DNA from: a virus
Virus record (IMG/VR): IMGVR_UViG_3300030333_002512
Span: 1-64,000 of that record
Length of the DNA: 64,000 bases
Reading direction: 5' to 3' (one strand)
Part shown: piece after piece, positions 33,093-39,728 of the stretch
Layout of the letters: the number at the start of each line of letters is the position of its first letter
Numbering within the stretch: the first letter of the stretch is position 1
Notes under the pieces: model-generated
What the model saw: only the letters and a program-made list of their open reading frames with translations
Told to the model about the DNA's origin: nothing
Database searches by the model: none
Program-made: the position numbers and the translations under genes

Positions 33093-33174
33093 CTGTCTCA
33101 CCTCCATAGCAATACGGACAAAATGTCACACCTGCATTCATGACGGAGATTTTCATGTTGCAACACTTCAGCAT
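33085..33174 (-). CDS. Micro zinc-ribbon protein, 29 aa
   Basis: A 29-codon gene (MLKCCNMKISVMNAG, then VTFCPYCYGGETDE) starts within the stop of the 387-aa gene (ATGCTGA) and ends just inside the start of the tag-hub gene. Two cysteine pairs (CC and CPYC) could bind one zinc. Both junctions are typical of coupled genes here. It is too short for a confident call of function. It is the only coding candidate in this junction. Confidence 0.4.
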   Translation of the reverse strand: MLKCCNMKISVMNAGVTFCPYCYGGETDE

Positions 33175-34331
33175 TTCACAATCATCCTCCAATCTGTTTC
33201 CACATCTAGGGATTTCTTCTCGGTATCGTCATTCTTAGGCTGCTCGGTTTCTTCGGGTTTGGGTTTCGCTTCAGGCTTCGGCTTCTTTCCTACTCGTAGG
33301 GCATCCTTACCTGCCGTAGTCCAATGCGCATTGTCACCAAGTAGTATCTTGGCCATGTTGTTGCACTGCCTCCAACTAATCTTTACCCATATCTCCTCAA
33401 TGTCTTGCTTCATTCCCCTAATACCTAGAATGGCCTTGACTGCATCGGCATCCCTGTTGCTCAAATCCATGGGGTTAGCCATCAAAGCGGTTCGACAAGA
33501 CTTCGCAGGGAAGGTCTTCTGTGGTTTTGACTTGGCCTGATTTACGAATGTCTGAACTATTGCCCTCACAGGTTTGATTGTCAACATCAACTTCGCAACT
33601 TGTGGGGTTCCCAATTGTCTTCTCGTTAAATCCAGTGGATTCTCCTTCGTGATTTCCAAAACCATCTCGTCAAAGTTCTTGAGTGCCTGTTTGACAACTT
33701 GATGTAGGCTCAAACCAGTAAATTTGTCATTCTCAGTCTTGTTCCCATACAGTGCTTGCCACATAGGAGGTTTTGCCTGTCCCATATTCTCGTTATACCA
33801 AGAATCCGGAACCGCAGGTCTGTCTCTACCTTTCACTTTCTGAGCATCCTCATACTCATCTGTTCGATAATGACCATAGATTTCTTTGGCTTCTGTTGTT
33901 CTTCCTTTCTCATCAAAATAAAGAGGGTTATCAAACCTAATATTAGCCGGATTCAACCTATGCTCGCTACCAGAATAGGTATCCATCATCTTATCCAACT
34001 GTTGTAGGAAGGATTCTTGCTCCGGGGAGAATTCCTTAGCGTTGAATATCTTCTCTAGTTCCTTGAAAATTTCAACTCCGCCTTTATTGGGCATCTTTGG
34101 GCCGCTTCCTCTAAGCCTTCCAGAGATTCCTTGATTTTTTATCAGTTGAAAGAGGGAAATGCCAGTTACGGAGCCAATAGTTTCGCCTTCCAAACCACTC
34201 GCTTCCTTCTCCCACGCATTATACATCTCGCGCAAGGACTTCTTGTCTAATGTGCCTGTGAATTCCTGTCCACCTGCTTTGAAAGGAACTCTATCTTCGT
34301 CTTTATCTATGTCCTTTCTTTTTCTTGGCAC
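33168..34331 (-). CDS. Large basic protein with C-terminal W-motif (387 aa), unknown
   Basis: The start is GTG at 34331 after GGGGGAGA (MPRKRKDIDKDEDR). The body is basic and mixed helical (TIKPVRAIVQTFVNQAKSKP; DADAVKAILGIRGMKQDIEE). The C-terminal 40 residues are a disordered Lys/Pro/Glu linker ending VETDWRMIVKC, so the tag WRMIVK is the last thing in the protein, one residue from the end. A flexible linker before a terminal motif is what an exposed docking peptide needs. No known family. Confidence 0.6.
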   Translation of the reverse strand: MPRKRKDIDKDEDRVPFKAGGQEFTGTLDKKSLREMYNAWEKEASGLEGETIGSVTGISLFQLIKNQGISGRLRGSGPKMPNKGGVEIFKELEKIFNAKEFSPEQESFLQQLDKMMDTYSGSEHRLNPANIRFDNPLYFDEKGRTTEAKEIYGHYRTDEYEDAQKVKGRDRPAVPDSWYNENMGQAKPPMWQALYGNKTENDKFTGLSLHQVVKQALKNFDEMVLEITKENPLDLTRRQLGTPQVAKLMLTIKPVRAIVQTFVNQAKSKPQKTFPAKSCRTALMANPMDLSNRDADAVKAILGIRGMKQDIEEIWVKISWRQCNNMAKILLGDNAHWTTAGKDALRVGKKPKPEAKPKPEETEQPKNDDTEKKSLDVETDWRMIVKC

Positions 34332-34614
34332 GTTTTCTCCCCCTTATCGCTTCGTTGTTAAACAGGGCCGATGTTCCCCCGCTTGCAGTAGTGACTGCGC
34401 CTCCCATCTTTAGTTGTTCTTGCCATTTTGGGCTATCTGCCTTTTGTTCTTGATTGCCCCATTTGTTATTTGCATGTTCTATACCCTTATCTGCTGCATA
34501 TTGGGCCGCACTTCCAATTACCTTCTTTCCAGTTGGGGTTTTGGCGGCGGCTAATGCTCCCCTACCGACTGCGGCGACTACAGGGGCTACTTTTTCCACT
34601 GATTCATCTGTCAT
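34303..34614 (-). CDS. Small Ala/Gly-rich protein with internal W-motif, first gene of the late operon
   Basis: The 103-aa protein starts MTDESVEKVAPVVAAVGRGA and is helical, with the tag in the middle (SPKWQEQLKMGGAVTTASG) and a very basic end (RGRKRAKKKKGHR). The Ala/Val-rich N-terminal helix may insert in or lie on a membrane or capsid. It is the first gene of the long late operon and overlaps the next gene by 29 bases. A basic tail suggests DNA contact. Confidence 0.55.
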   Translation of the reverse strand: MTDESVEKVAPVVAAVGRGALAAAKTPTGKKVIGSAAQYAADKGIEHANNKWGNQEQKADSPKWQEQLKMGGAVTTASGGTSALFNNEAIRGRKRAKKKKGHR

Positions 34615-34723
34615 AACTTTTCACACCTTTTATTTTTCAAAAAATGGGCCGCGATTTGTTTGGCACTAGCGAAAAATTTTCACCCTCTATTAGCCTATAA
34701 CCAGAATAAGGAGCAATAGCCAT
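34615..34723 (-). promoter_or_regulatory. Probable late-operon promoter region
   Basis: The 109-base gap upstream of the late operon is AT-rich and lacks the palindrome that precedes the genes at 34724-38388. On the minus strand it contains GTGAAAATTTTTCGC and, closer to the start, TGAAAAATAAAAGG, either of which could serve as BRE/TATA-type elements; AAAGGTG precedes the ATG. The absence of the palindrome suggests a different expression class. The exact promoter cannot be fixed by eye. Confidence 0.3.
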
Positions 34724-34987
34724 TTAATTCCCACCCCAATCATCTAGTGATGTCTGCTTGAATACCTTATTGCGGATATCAGATACGAGTTGTTTTGTAT
34801 CGCGTTTAATCTTGTTAAGTTGTTTGTTCAGGCGTGAATCTAACTTGCCCATAGCCTGAATATTGTTTATTTCCTCGTTAATGGAAGCAACGATTCTGTT
34901 TGCTTCTTTTAGTATGGCAAGTGTCGTTTCCTCATTAGCCATATGCGCGGCGAGTGGGCATAAGGCCATTAACTTGTCCGTGGGCAT
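34724..34987 (-). CDS. Small helical protein of the palindrome regulon
   Basis: The 87-aa protein (MPTDKLMALCPLAAHMANEE) is a long helical hairpin (LAILKEANRIVASINEEINN; SRLNKQLNKIKRDTKQLV) ending SLDDWGGN. No domain recognised. It is the last gene of the regulon before the late operon and has its own copy of the palindromic element 26 bases upstream, although the right half is degenerate. Confidence 0.5.
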   Translation of the reverse strand: MPTDKLMALCPLAAHMANEETTLAILKEANRIVASINEEINNIQAMGKLDSRLNKQLNKIKRDTKQLVSDIRNKVFKQTSLDDWGGN

Positions 34988-35012
34988 ATAGATTTGGAAA
35001 AAAATTTTGGAA

Positions 35013-35042
35013 GCAAAGCCATATGGTTGTAATTACTTTGTG
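35013..35042. promoter_or_regulatory. Palindromic element copy 1 (degenerate)
   Basis: It reads GCAAAGCCATATGGTTGT followed by AATTACTTTGT on the plus strand. The central CCATATGG and the outer TACTTTGT block match the other five copies; the opposite outer block is changed to GCAAAG. It lies 26-55 bases upstream of the 34724-34987 gene, so it is likely its operator or promoter. Confidence 0.5.
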
Positions 35043-35087
35043 CTATTGAAACCCCGATGGCCCCGAAGGGCGCAAAGGGGGAGGTGA

Positions 35088-35900
35088 TTAATCCCTAGCC
35101 GCTATTTTGGCTTCGCGCAACCGCCCGATGATGTCGGGAGCGCATTCGCTCCGGCTTTCTGTCTTCGCATCGAAGTGGCAGTCAATAACTGGCGCACTTG
35201 TATCGAAGCCCACTTCTTCCAGACACTCCTCGATTCTAGCCTGTATCCAAGCCATTGAATCAAGTGGGGTCGAAACAAGCCACTCCTCAATGTCTGACTT
35301 CTTCTGCGTCTTGTCGGCGGTTCGCCAAATAGTGAAGGCTAATCTTGCGTCACCATCTGAGCGGGATGGGTCTAACTTGACTCTCATCTTGGTGGAGTCA
35401 AGGGGGTCTTCTGCATCAAAGAAGTTGACGTAGTGTCCTTCAACATAACTCATTATCCAGTTGAGGTAACCACCACTTGGCCCCTCAATCATGTCGTTGG
35501 CTATTACGTTGTTACCTTTCCACTTGGGGAAACTTTTGCTTGTGGTAACTACCTTGGCTTCATCAAGGGTAACATCTCCCATGGTGTCCCAAAATTGGTC
35601 ACGAAGATGCCTGAGCATTGCTCTCATGCCCCTTCTCTCAGCACTATAATCGACCACGCCAAAGTCATGAATGAGTTCTTCATTCTCATCGCGCAACTTG
35701 AAAGTTCTCTCAGTCGTTGAGGACTCTTTCTCGTTGTAGTTCTCGAACTCCGGCTTGTCCGAATAGTTGCCCACCATGTATATGCCCATTAGGGCCAAGG
35801 CTCGTTGAAGTTTCTTCATCAACTTGGTGGATAACCTACCGTCTGCTCTTGGGTAGGTCACGTTCATCGTTCTTTCATATGTGACGGATGTGTCTGTCAT
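35088..35900 (-). CDS. Accessory protein (270 aa) of the palindrome regulon, unknown
   Basis: The protein starts MTDTSVTYERTMNVTYPRAD. It has an alpha-beta look with a helix (LSTKLMKKLQRALALMGIY), charged middle segments and a C-terminal helical part (MAWIQARIEECLEEVGFDT). Two short Gly-rich turns (EGPSGGYLNW) occur. No family, membrane segment or catalytic motif is recognised. It is expressed from its own palindrome-bearing promoter (35940-35978) and is followed by GC-rich sequence. Candidate early or anti-host gene by position, without proof. Confidence 0.55.
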   Translation of the reverse strand: MTDTSVTYERTMNVTYPRADGRLSTKLMKKLQRALALMGIYMVGNYSDKPEFENYNEKESSTTERTFKLRDENEELIHDFGVVDYSAERRGMRAMLRHLRDQFWDTMGDVTLDEAKVVTTSKSFPKWKGNNVIANDMIEGPSGGYLNWIMSYVEGHYVNFFDAEDPLDSTKMRVKLDPSRSDGDARLAFTIWRTADKTQKKSDIEEWLVSTPLDSMAWIQARIEECLEEVGFDTSAPVIDCHFDAKTESRSECAPDIIGRLREAKIAARD

Positions 35901-35939
35901 GCTAATGCTCCGAAACTGGGGTATGTGAGGTTACGAAGA

Positions 35940-35978
35940 CACAAAGTATCGAACCATATGGTTCATACTTACTTTGTG
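35940..35978. promoter_or_regulatory. Palindromic element copy 2 (best match)
   Basis: ACAAAGTA and TACTTTGT blocks flank the perfect 10-base palindrome ACCATATGGT, with a few bases on each side. On the minus strand it is followed by a second conserved block ACCTCACATACCCC, then the ATG about 20 bases further. The dyad is 39 bases long. It lies 40 bases upstream of the 270-aa gene, consistent with an operator or unusual promoter. Confidence 0.6.
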
Positions 35979-36098
35979 AGAAGATGAACCCCGTTGATGG
36001 TGGGAGGAGAGAAGTGGCCAGTTTCTCTCCCCCCTAGCCCGAATGCTGCTCAGTGCGCCCCTCCCTATAGGGGGGCGGCGATGCACCCAACATCGGGG
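35979..36098. terminator. GC-rich hairpins after the 127-aa gene
   Basis: This gap has two inverted repeats: GGAGAGAA/TTCTCTCC (36006-36030) and a 6-bp stem around CCCTATAGGG (36060-36075). They lie just downstream of the 36099-36482 gene on its strand and before the next palindrome, so each gene here seems to be individually ended and restarted. Terminator function is inferred; no long T-tract is present. Confidence 0.35.
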
Positions 36099-36482
36099 TC
36101 AGTAATTGCTAGGCATATCATACCAAAGCGCGTCTTGGATGGAATCAGATAGTCCATCCGCCCAATTCTCCCAATCAGTTGCAAGGTTTGCCCACTTGTC
36201 AACCTCCTCTGCAAGATTCATGAACATGATTTGCTGATGGGGAGTAAATTCTTCGAAATCCTCAATCTTCATACTCGATGATTCAATGCTCTCCATCAAC
36301 ACCGAGTAAACTTGGTCGAACCGATAATCCAAGTTCCTTCGGATTATGTCTAACTCAAGGTCGATGTGAACTTGAAGTTCATCATCTATTTCATCATATC
36401 CTGAAGAGTAGATGTTGGTCACTCTTTCAGTCTCTTTCTTCATTTGGGCTTCAATGTAGGTTGCTCTTAGGCTCTCTGACAT
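36099..36482 (-). CDS. Acidic helical protein (127 aa) of the palindrome regulon
   Basis: The protein (MSESLRATYIEAQMKKETER) is strongly acidic and helical throughout (DELQVHIDLELDIIRRNLDYRF; FMNLAEEVDKWANLATDWEN), ending LWYDMPSNY. No domain is recognised. It could be an acidic inhibitor or DNA mimic, a common type of early viral protein; this is speculation from composition. A palindromic element lies 40 bases upstream. Confidence 0.5.
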   Translation of the reverse strand: MSESLRATYIEAQMKKETERVTNIYSSGYDEIDDELQVHIDLELDIIRRNLDYRFDQVYSVLMESIESSSMKIEDFEEFTPHQQIMFMNLAEEVDKWANLATDWENWADGLSDSIQDALWYDMPSNY

Positions 36483-36521
36483 GTTAATACCCCGAAATAG
36501 GGGTATGTGAGGTAGCCGTTC

Positions 36522-36555
36522 ACAAAGTAGCCTACCATATGGTAATACACTTTGT
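36522..36555. promoter_or_regulatory. Palindromic element copy 3
   Basis: ACAAAGTA, TACCATATGGTA and ACTTTGT blocks form a 34-base dyad upstream of the 127-aa gene. On the minus strand it is followed by ACCTCACATACCCC eight bases after the TTTGT block, identical to the downstream block of copy 2. The shared downstream box argues for a promoter rather than a simple operator. Confidence 0.6.
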
Positions 36556-36607
36556 CGTTAAACCCGATAGGACTTAAGTGATAGTTTCACTGCCTATTGA
36601 ATTATGA

Positions 36608-36820
36608 CTAACAGTCACAGTCCTCGCCATGCTCACAAGTCATTTTATTGAATGCTCGTAATGCTGCTTGAACTTCCTGTATCGCATTAGCCAAATCATC
36701 ACTTCGAACCTTTAGGCTCTTGATGATGATGACATGATTTGAACCACTCTTTGAGTGACCAACATCAATTTCATACTGATATACTTTCATTGCTTCATTT
36801 ACTATTTTTTCACTTTCCAT
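36608..36820 (-). CDS. Small protein with C-terminal cysteine cluster
   Basis: The 70-aa product (MESEKIVNEAMKVYQYEIDV) has an alpha-beta-alpha outline: strand YQYEIDVG, strand HVIIIKSLKV and helix LANAIQEVQAALRAF. It ends MTCEHGEDCDC, a probable small metal site. It is downstream of the 60-aa gene and shares its palindrome (37051-37086), so the two form a two-gene unit. A third of the protein is hydrophobic beta; no family recognised. Confidence 0.5.
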   Translation of the reverse strand: MESEKIVNEAMKVYQYEIDVGHSKSGSNHVIIIKSLKVRSDDLANAIQEVQAALRAFNKMTCEHGEDCDC

Positions 36821-36829
36821 TTTTTCACC

Positions 36830-37012
36830 TTATCTCATTACTACCTTTCCACGATATTGATTCATATAATTTTGAAATCTCGCACTATCAAAATTATAGT
36901 TAGTCCGAGAACATCGGTTAATCAATAACTCAGTCTGTCTTCTGTCTAATTCCGCATCAACTGCAAACTCTGCAAGCCATACGAAATGCCTTCTTTGTAG
37001 GTTTATTGCCAT
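36830..37012 (-). CDS. Small basic protein (60 aa)
   Basis: The 60-aa product (MAINLQRRHFVWLAEFAVDA) is helical and basic (DRRQTELLINRCSRT; FQNYMNQYRGKVVMR). The gene begins 39 bases downstream of a full palindromic element and is nine bases from the next gene. No family recognised. Confidence 0.5.
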   Translation of the reverse strand: MAINLQRRHFVWLAEFAVDAELDRRQTELLINRCSRTNYNFDSARFQNYMNQYRGKVVMR

Positions 37013-37050
37013 ACCTACGTTTCGGAATTAGGCTACTTGTGGTCTGTCTG

Positions 37051-37086
37051 ACAAAGTAGCATACCATATGGTTGTCATTACTTTGT
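37051..37086. promoter_or_regulatory. Palindromic element copy 4
   Basis: It contains ACAAAGTA, ACCATATGGT and TACTTTGT in a 36-base dyad, 39 bases upstream of the 60-aa gene. The downstream box is weaker here (ACCACAAGTAGCC). On the other side an AACCC/GGGTT hairpin with a CGAA loop follows the 37134-37736 gene. Confidence 0.6.
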
Positions 37087-37113
37087 CATAAGATAACCCC
37101 GAAGGGTTCGGTT

Positions 37114-37778
37114 GTCCGTGGAGAGACTACCGATTATTGCTCCTCCTTTGCGGAGGCCTTCTTTGCTGCTGCTGCGGCTTTCAGCGCGGGGATGTTGTTA
37201 ATTAGAGGGGTAGCCGTTCCCTTCCAATGATAATCGGCTTTCGGACTGTCGGGATTATTCTGATAGTCGTTGTAGTAAGTGCCGAGGTTCTGCCTGAGTG
37301 AAGTGTCAATGCGATAATCTGCAAACTCTTCGGCGGAAGTGAATACTCCTCCTCCACCTCTCTTCGATTTAACTTCGAAATTCTGTGCTTGCTTGCATCC
37401 TTTCCAGTAGGCAATCAGTGCTTTCCTCATTTCCTTCAATTCTGAAGTCCTCGTTTCTTCTACCTTGTCGGGTAGGCTTGAAGTTGCACCTGCTGCGAAT
37501 GGATTGTCCGGAACTTCATCAGTCACGAAGCACGTTCGAATAGCCGTAGCGATTCGGGTGCGCTTTTCGGGTTTCTTCTTCCCTCTCTTGATTAGAGAAG
37601 GAATACTCATCAAACCCTCAAACTCTTCTGTCCAGTTCGGATTGTCCTTAACCCAGTTCTTCCACTTGGTTTCGTAAGACTTCCACTTTTCGTCACTCAT
37701 TGGTTCTGCCTTTTGTCTCGTATTCTTTTCTGTCATTGTATTATCTCCTTACCTTGTTCGGTAATGCCCTCCACGGAC
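37114..37778. repeat. Inverted repeat bracketing the 200-aa gene
   Basis: GTCCGTGGAG at 37114-37123 is the exact reverse complement of CTCCACGGAC at 37769-37778. The two arms bracket the 37134-37736 gene, 10 bases and 32 bases outside it. They could be arms of a transcript-level stem, or mark a cassette that was exchanged as a unit. No transposase or target duplication was seen, so mobility is not claimed. Confidence 0.4.
37134..37736 (-). CDS. Accessory protein (200 aa), paralogous to its neighbour
   Basis: The protein starts MTEKNTRQKAEPMSDEKWKS and ends with an Ala/Lys-rich helix (ALKAAAAAKKASAKEEQ). The core IPSLIKRGKKKPEKRTRIAT-AIR, followed by DEVPDNP and SSLPDKV, resembles IERGNANEKKQARCTTAIR, then DSPTNQ and FSLPDAA in the 37921 gene. 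Trp-rich helices fill the N-terminus. No known family. Its promoter carries the palindrome at 37818. Confidence 0.55.
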   Translation of the reverse strand: MTEKNTRQKAEPMSDEKWKSYETKWKNWVKDNPNWTEEFEGLMSIPSLIKRGKKKPEKRTRIATAIRTCFVTDEVPDNPFAAGATSSLPDKVEETRTSELKEMRKALIAYWKGCKQAQNFEVKSKRGGGGVFTSAEEFADYRIDTSLRQNLGTYYNDYQNNPDSPKADYHWKGTATPLINNIPALKAAAAAKKASAKEEQ

Positions 37779-37817
37779 AGTTAATGTTCTAGGTATGTGG
37801 TATGTGGGGTGCGCAAG

Positions 37818-37851
37818 ACAAAGTAACTTACCATATGGTAATGCACTTTGT
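37818..37851. promoter_or_regulatory. Palindromic element copy 5
   Basis: ACAAAGTA, TACCATATGGTA and ACTTTGT form a 34-base dyad upstream of the 200-aa gene. The downstream box on the minus strand reads ACCCCACATACCACATACC. The distance to the ATG is about 81 bases, longer than at the other copies; AAGGAG precedes the ATG. Confidence 0.6.
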
Positions 37852-37920
37852 CGCTAAATTCCCCATAAGGGCCGAAGCCCAAAATGGAGGTGCTAGGGAG
37901 GGAAGGCAAAATCAACTACT

Positions 37921-38388
37921 TCAGTTGCCCTCCGTTACGATGGTGGCAACTAGGCTCTTCTCAGAGCCATCCCATGTCTTGTCCTCAAATAGAGAACGTG
38001 CCGTGTCGTTCATGTGGCCAACAAGGACACTTGCCCATGCTGCGCCATCTTCGTAGTGAGAAGCCTTGCTCCTTCCATGAGGAAGAAGTAGAGCCTGAAT
38101 AACTGGGTCACTGTCAAAAGTGGCAGCCATAGACTCAACAGCCTCAATTGCTCCCTTAATGACAGCCGAAGCCGCATCAGGAAGTGAGAAACCCCTTTGG
38201 TTAGTGGGGCTATCGCTGTAGTCACCAAGTATCAGCCTAATGGCCGTGGTGCAGCGAGCCTGTTTCTTCTCGTTTGCATTCCCTCTCTCAATCATCCTTA
38301 GAACAGTGGTCTTGTCATCTGTGTCTATCTCAGATTTCTTGTCGTTCGCATATGTGGTTACTAATCCGCTAAATTCATTCCAATCCAT
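37921..38388 (-). CDS. Accessory protein (155 aa), first gene of the minus-strand block
   Basis: The protein starts MDWNEFSGLVTTYANDKKSE and has a helical N-terminus. Its core IERGNANEKKQARCTTAIR resembles the 37134 gene product. The C-terminal half is acidic and mixed helix-strand (DSDPVIQALLLPHGRSKASH). No known family. CAGGAG precedes its ATG. It lies nearest the control region, so it may be transcribed first on this strand. Confidence 0.55.
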   Translation of the reverse strand: MDWNEFSGLVTTYANDKKSEIDTDDKTTVLRMIERGNANEKKQARCTTAIRLILGDYSDSPTNQRGFSLPDAASAVIKGAIEAVESMAATFDSDPVIQALLLPHGRSKASHYEDGAAWASVLVGHMNDTARSLFEDKTWDGSEKSLVATIVTEGN

Positions 38389-38469
38389 ATTATCAATCTC
38401 CTGTAAGGTTGTCTACCAACCCTCCTTAGCAATAGAATCTTGGAAAAATAGGTATTTGGGGGCTGACCG

Positions 38470-38502
38470 ACAAAGTGTTCCTACCATATGGTTGCTATTT
38501 TT
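38470..38502. promoter_or_regulatory. Palindromic element copy 6 (one arm altered)
   Basis: ACAAAGTG and TACCATATGGT are present, but the far arm is replaced by GCTATTTTTGG. The downstream box on the minus strand is CCCCCAAATACC, 7 bases after the CACTTTGT arm. It lies about 82 bases upstream of the 155-aa gene. Loss of the far arm, while the near arm and downstream box stay, indicates which side faces the gene. Confidence 0.55.
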
Positions 38503-38795
38503 GGTAGCAGGTAAATGATTCAGGGTAGGGGTAAGTGTCGCCCCGCCCCCATATACCCCCTGCCGAGGATATTTACTGAGGAAATCCATTCCCTTTGAGT
38601 GCATGTCGAATCAATCATACATATCAACATGCACTACGACATGGAGTGAAATTTCACCACCGATATATCCCATGTGGCGAGGCAGTCTAAACTACCTCCC
38701 ATATACTATACTATATTGGTAATAATATTCGTATGAGTATGAGTATCTAGTAAATGGTATGTATAAGATAATCCTTCATGATTGGTTCTCTCACG

Positions 38796-39048
38796 ATATT
38801 CTCATGGATATGAGAGAACTACCCTGCCTGAAAGGGCAGTAGAAGCGATTTAGAGTAATATTATCAATATTCTCATTATTAACATACATTACACACAACA
38901 ACATACTCTTGACCATTCATTATATCTCTCACACAGGCGATGTGTGTGAGAATATTGAGAATATTGAGAATATTCAAGAAAACCGAGGTTAGCCCCACTC
39001 AAACGGCATTTCGGTTCTCTCATCCTCATGTTAGAAACATGAGAATAA
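38796..39048. repeat. Iteron-like 9-mers TGAGAATAT, both orientations
   Basis: ATATTCTCA occurs at 38796-38804 and 38867-38875. Its reverse complement TGAGAATAT occurs three times in tandem at 38947-38973, and a one-mismatch copy TGAGAATAA is at 39040-39048. Clusters of short direct and inverted repeats in AT-rich DNA are typical of initiator-binding origins. The copies are seen directly; the origin role is inferred. Confidence 0.55.
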
Positions 39049-39211
39049 CAACTCGACACATTGTGGTGACCATTGAATCTTAGCGGAGGAAATGCACAGT
39101 CGGGGCTTAGGGTTTGAGTGTTAAAGAAAGAAGAAGATACAAGGGTTGTCCATCATCCCTGAGAGAGAAGGAAACTTGTTTCCCGATTTTTCTTTGGTGA
39201 GCGGAGTTACT

Positions 39212-39643
39212 TAGGTTAAGCGAGCATGTTTAACCTACTGTCCGGTATAAGAAGCGTAAGCAGCAGTAGTCGGTATTACAGTAAACAAAATCATTGCACC
39301 TAGTCACGGTGTAATATGCACCCCTGCGCTCAATGGCATAGCACAGTCTTTCTCCCCTAAGCATCCCATTCGATATGTCCGGAACCCCCATATTATTCCG
39401 GATAACTGTAAGGTAGTAATACCAACCTATCGGACTAGGTTTGAGACATCAGTAATTGTTGGTTTTTGTCTTTGGTTTCCAACACCCTAGTTCGTAACAA
39501 CTCACAATGGCCCAGTCAGAACCGCAGTAATGCGGGGTTCATTGTGTGGAATAAAAGGTTCTAGATTGAATTGCACTGTAGGCTCGCATTCGCCTGTTTG
39601 GGGTTCGTCTAGGTAATTAGAAGTAAATAGTGCTGATACTTCT
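39212..39643 (+). ncRNA. Hairpin-dense stretch, candidate structured RNA
   Basis: At least seven inverted repeats lie in 432 bases: TAGGTTAA/TTAACCTA (39212-39237), ATTGCACC/GGTGTAAT (39293-39315), TCCGGAA/TTCCGGA (39378-39402), AACCTA/TAGGTT (39424-39441), TGTTGG/CCAACA (39457-39484), CACAATG/CATTGTG around an inner GAACC-type stem (39503-39546) and AGAAGTA/TACTTCT (39619-39643). Stems are 6-8 bp with short loops and do not overlap. No open frame crosses the region. The strand is assumed from the rightward gene that follows. It could be a structured non-coding RNA or a folded origin; no known RNA family is recognised. Confidence 0.4.
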
Positions 39644-39682
39644 TTCCATTATTTCACATGATTAACGACTTGGTTATGCCAC

Positions 39683-39690
39683 TATAAATA
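39683..39690 (+). promoter_or_regulatory. TATA box of the first rightward gene
   Basis: TATAAATA lies about 40 bases upstream of the ATG at 39729. An archaeal start site would be expected about 25 bases downstream, around 39712, leaving a short leader that includes the Shine-Dalgarno sequence AAAGGAGA. This is the clearest canonical archaeal promoter in the window. Confidence 0.55.
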
Positions 39691-39728
39691 CCCTCATAAG
39701 CAATGTAATAGTAAAGGAGAATGAAAAT

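Larger units (their letters stand above)
38503..39728. other. Divergent non-coding control region, candidate replication origin
   Basis: These 1.2 kb separate leftward and rightward transcription and contain no convincing gene. In order: GC-rich sequence; a 9-bp inverted repeat AGTGCATGT/ACATGCACT (38598-38645); an AT-rich stretch; six iteron-like 9-mers (38796-39048); a hairpin CTCATGTT/AACATGAG (39025-39043); a hairpin-dense 430-base stretch; and a TATA box before the first rightward gene. The iterons, AT-rich stretch and divergent transcription fit an origin. Function is inferred; no replication protein binding data are available. Confidence 0.55.

Noticed and set aside
38413-38604. A 63-codon minus-strand frame (MHSKGMDFLSKYPRQG)
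   Set aside because: It runs across palindromic element copy 6 and the leader of the 155-aa gene, has no Shine-Dalgarno sequence and unnatural composition; the element explains the sequence better.
39083-39115. Resemblance of GGAGGAAATGCACAGTCGG to the conserved P4 region of RNase P RNA
   Set aside because: Only a short string matches; the second conserved region and the expected pairing are not found downstream.
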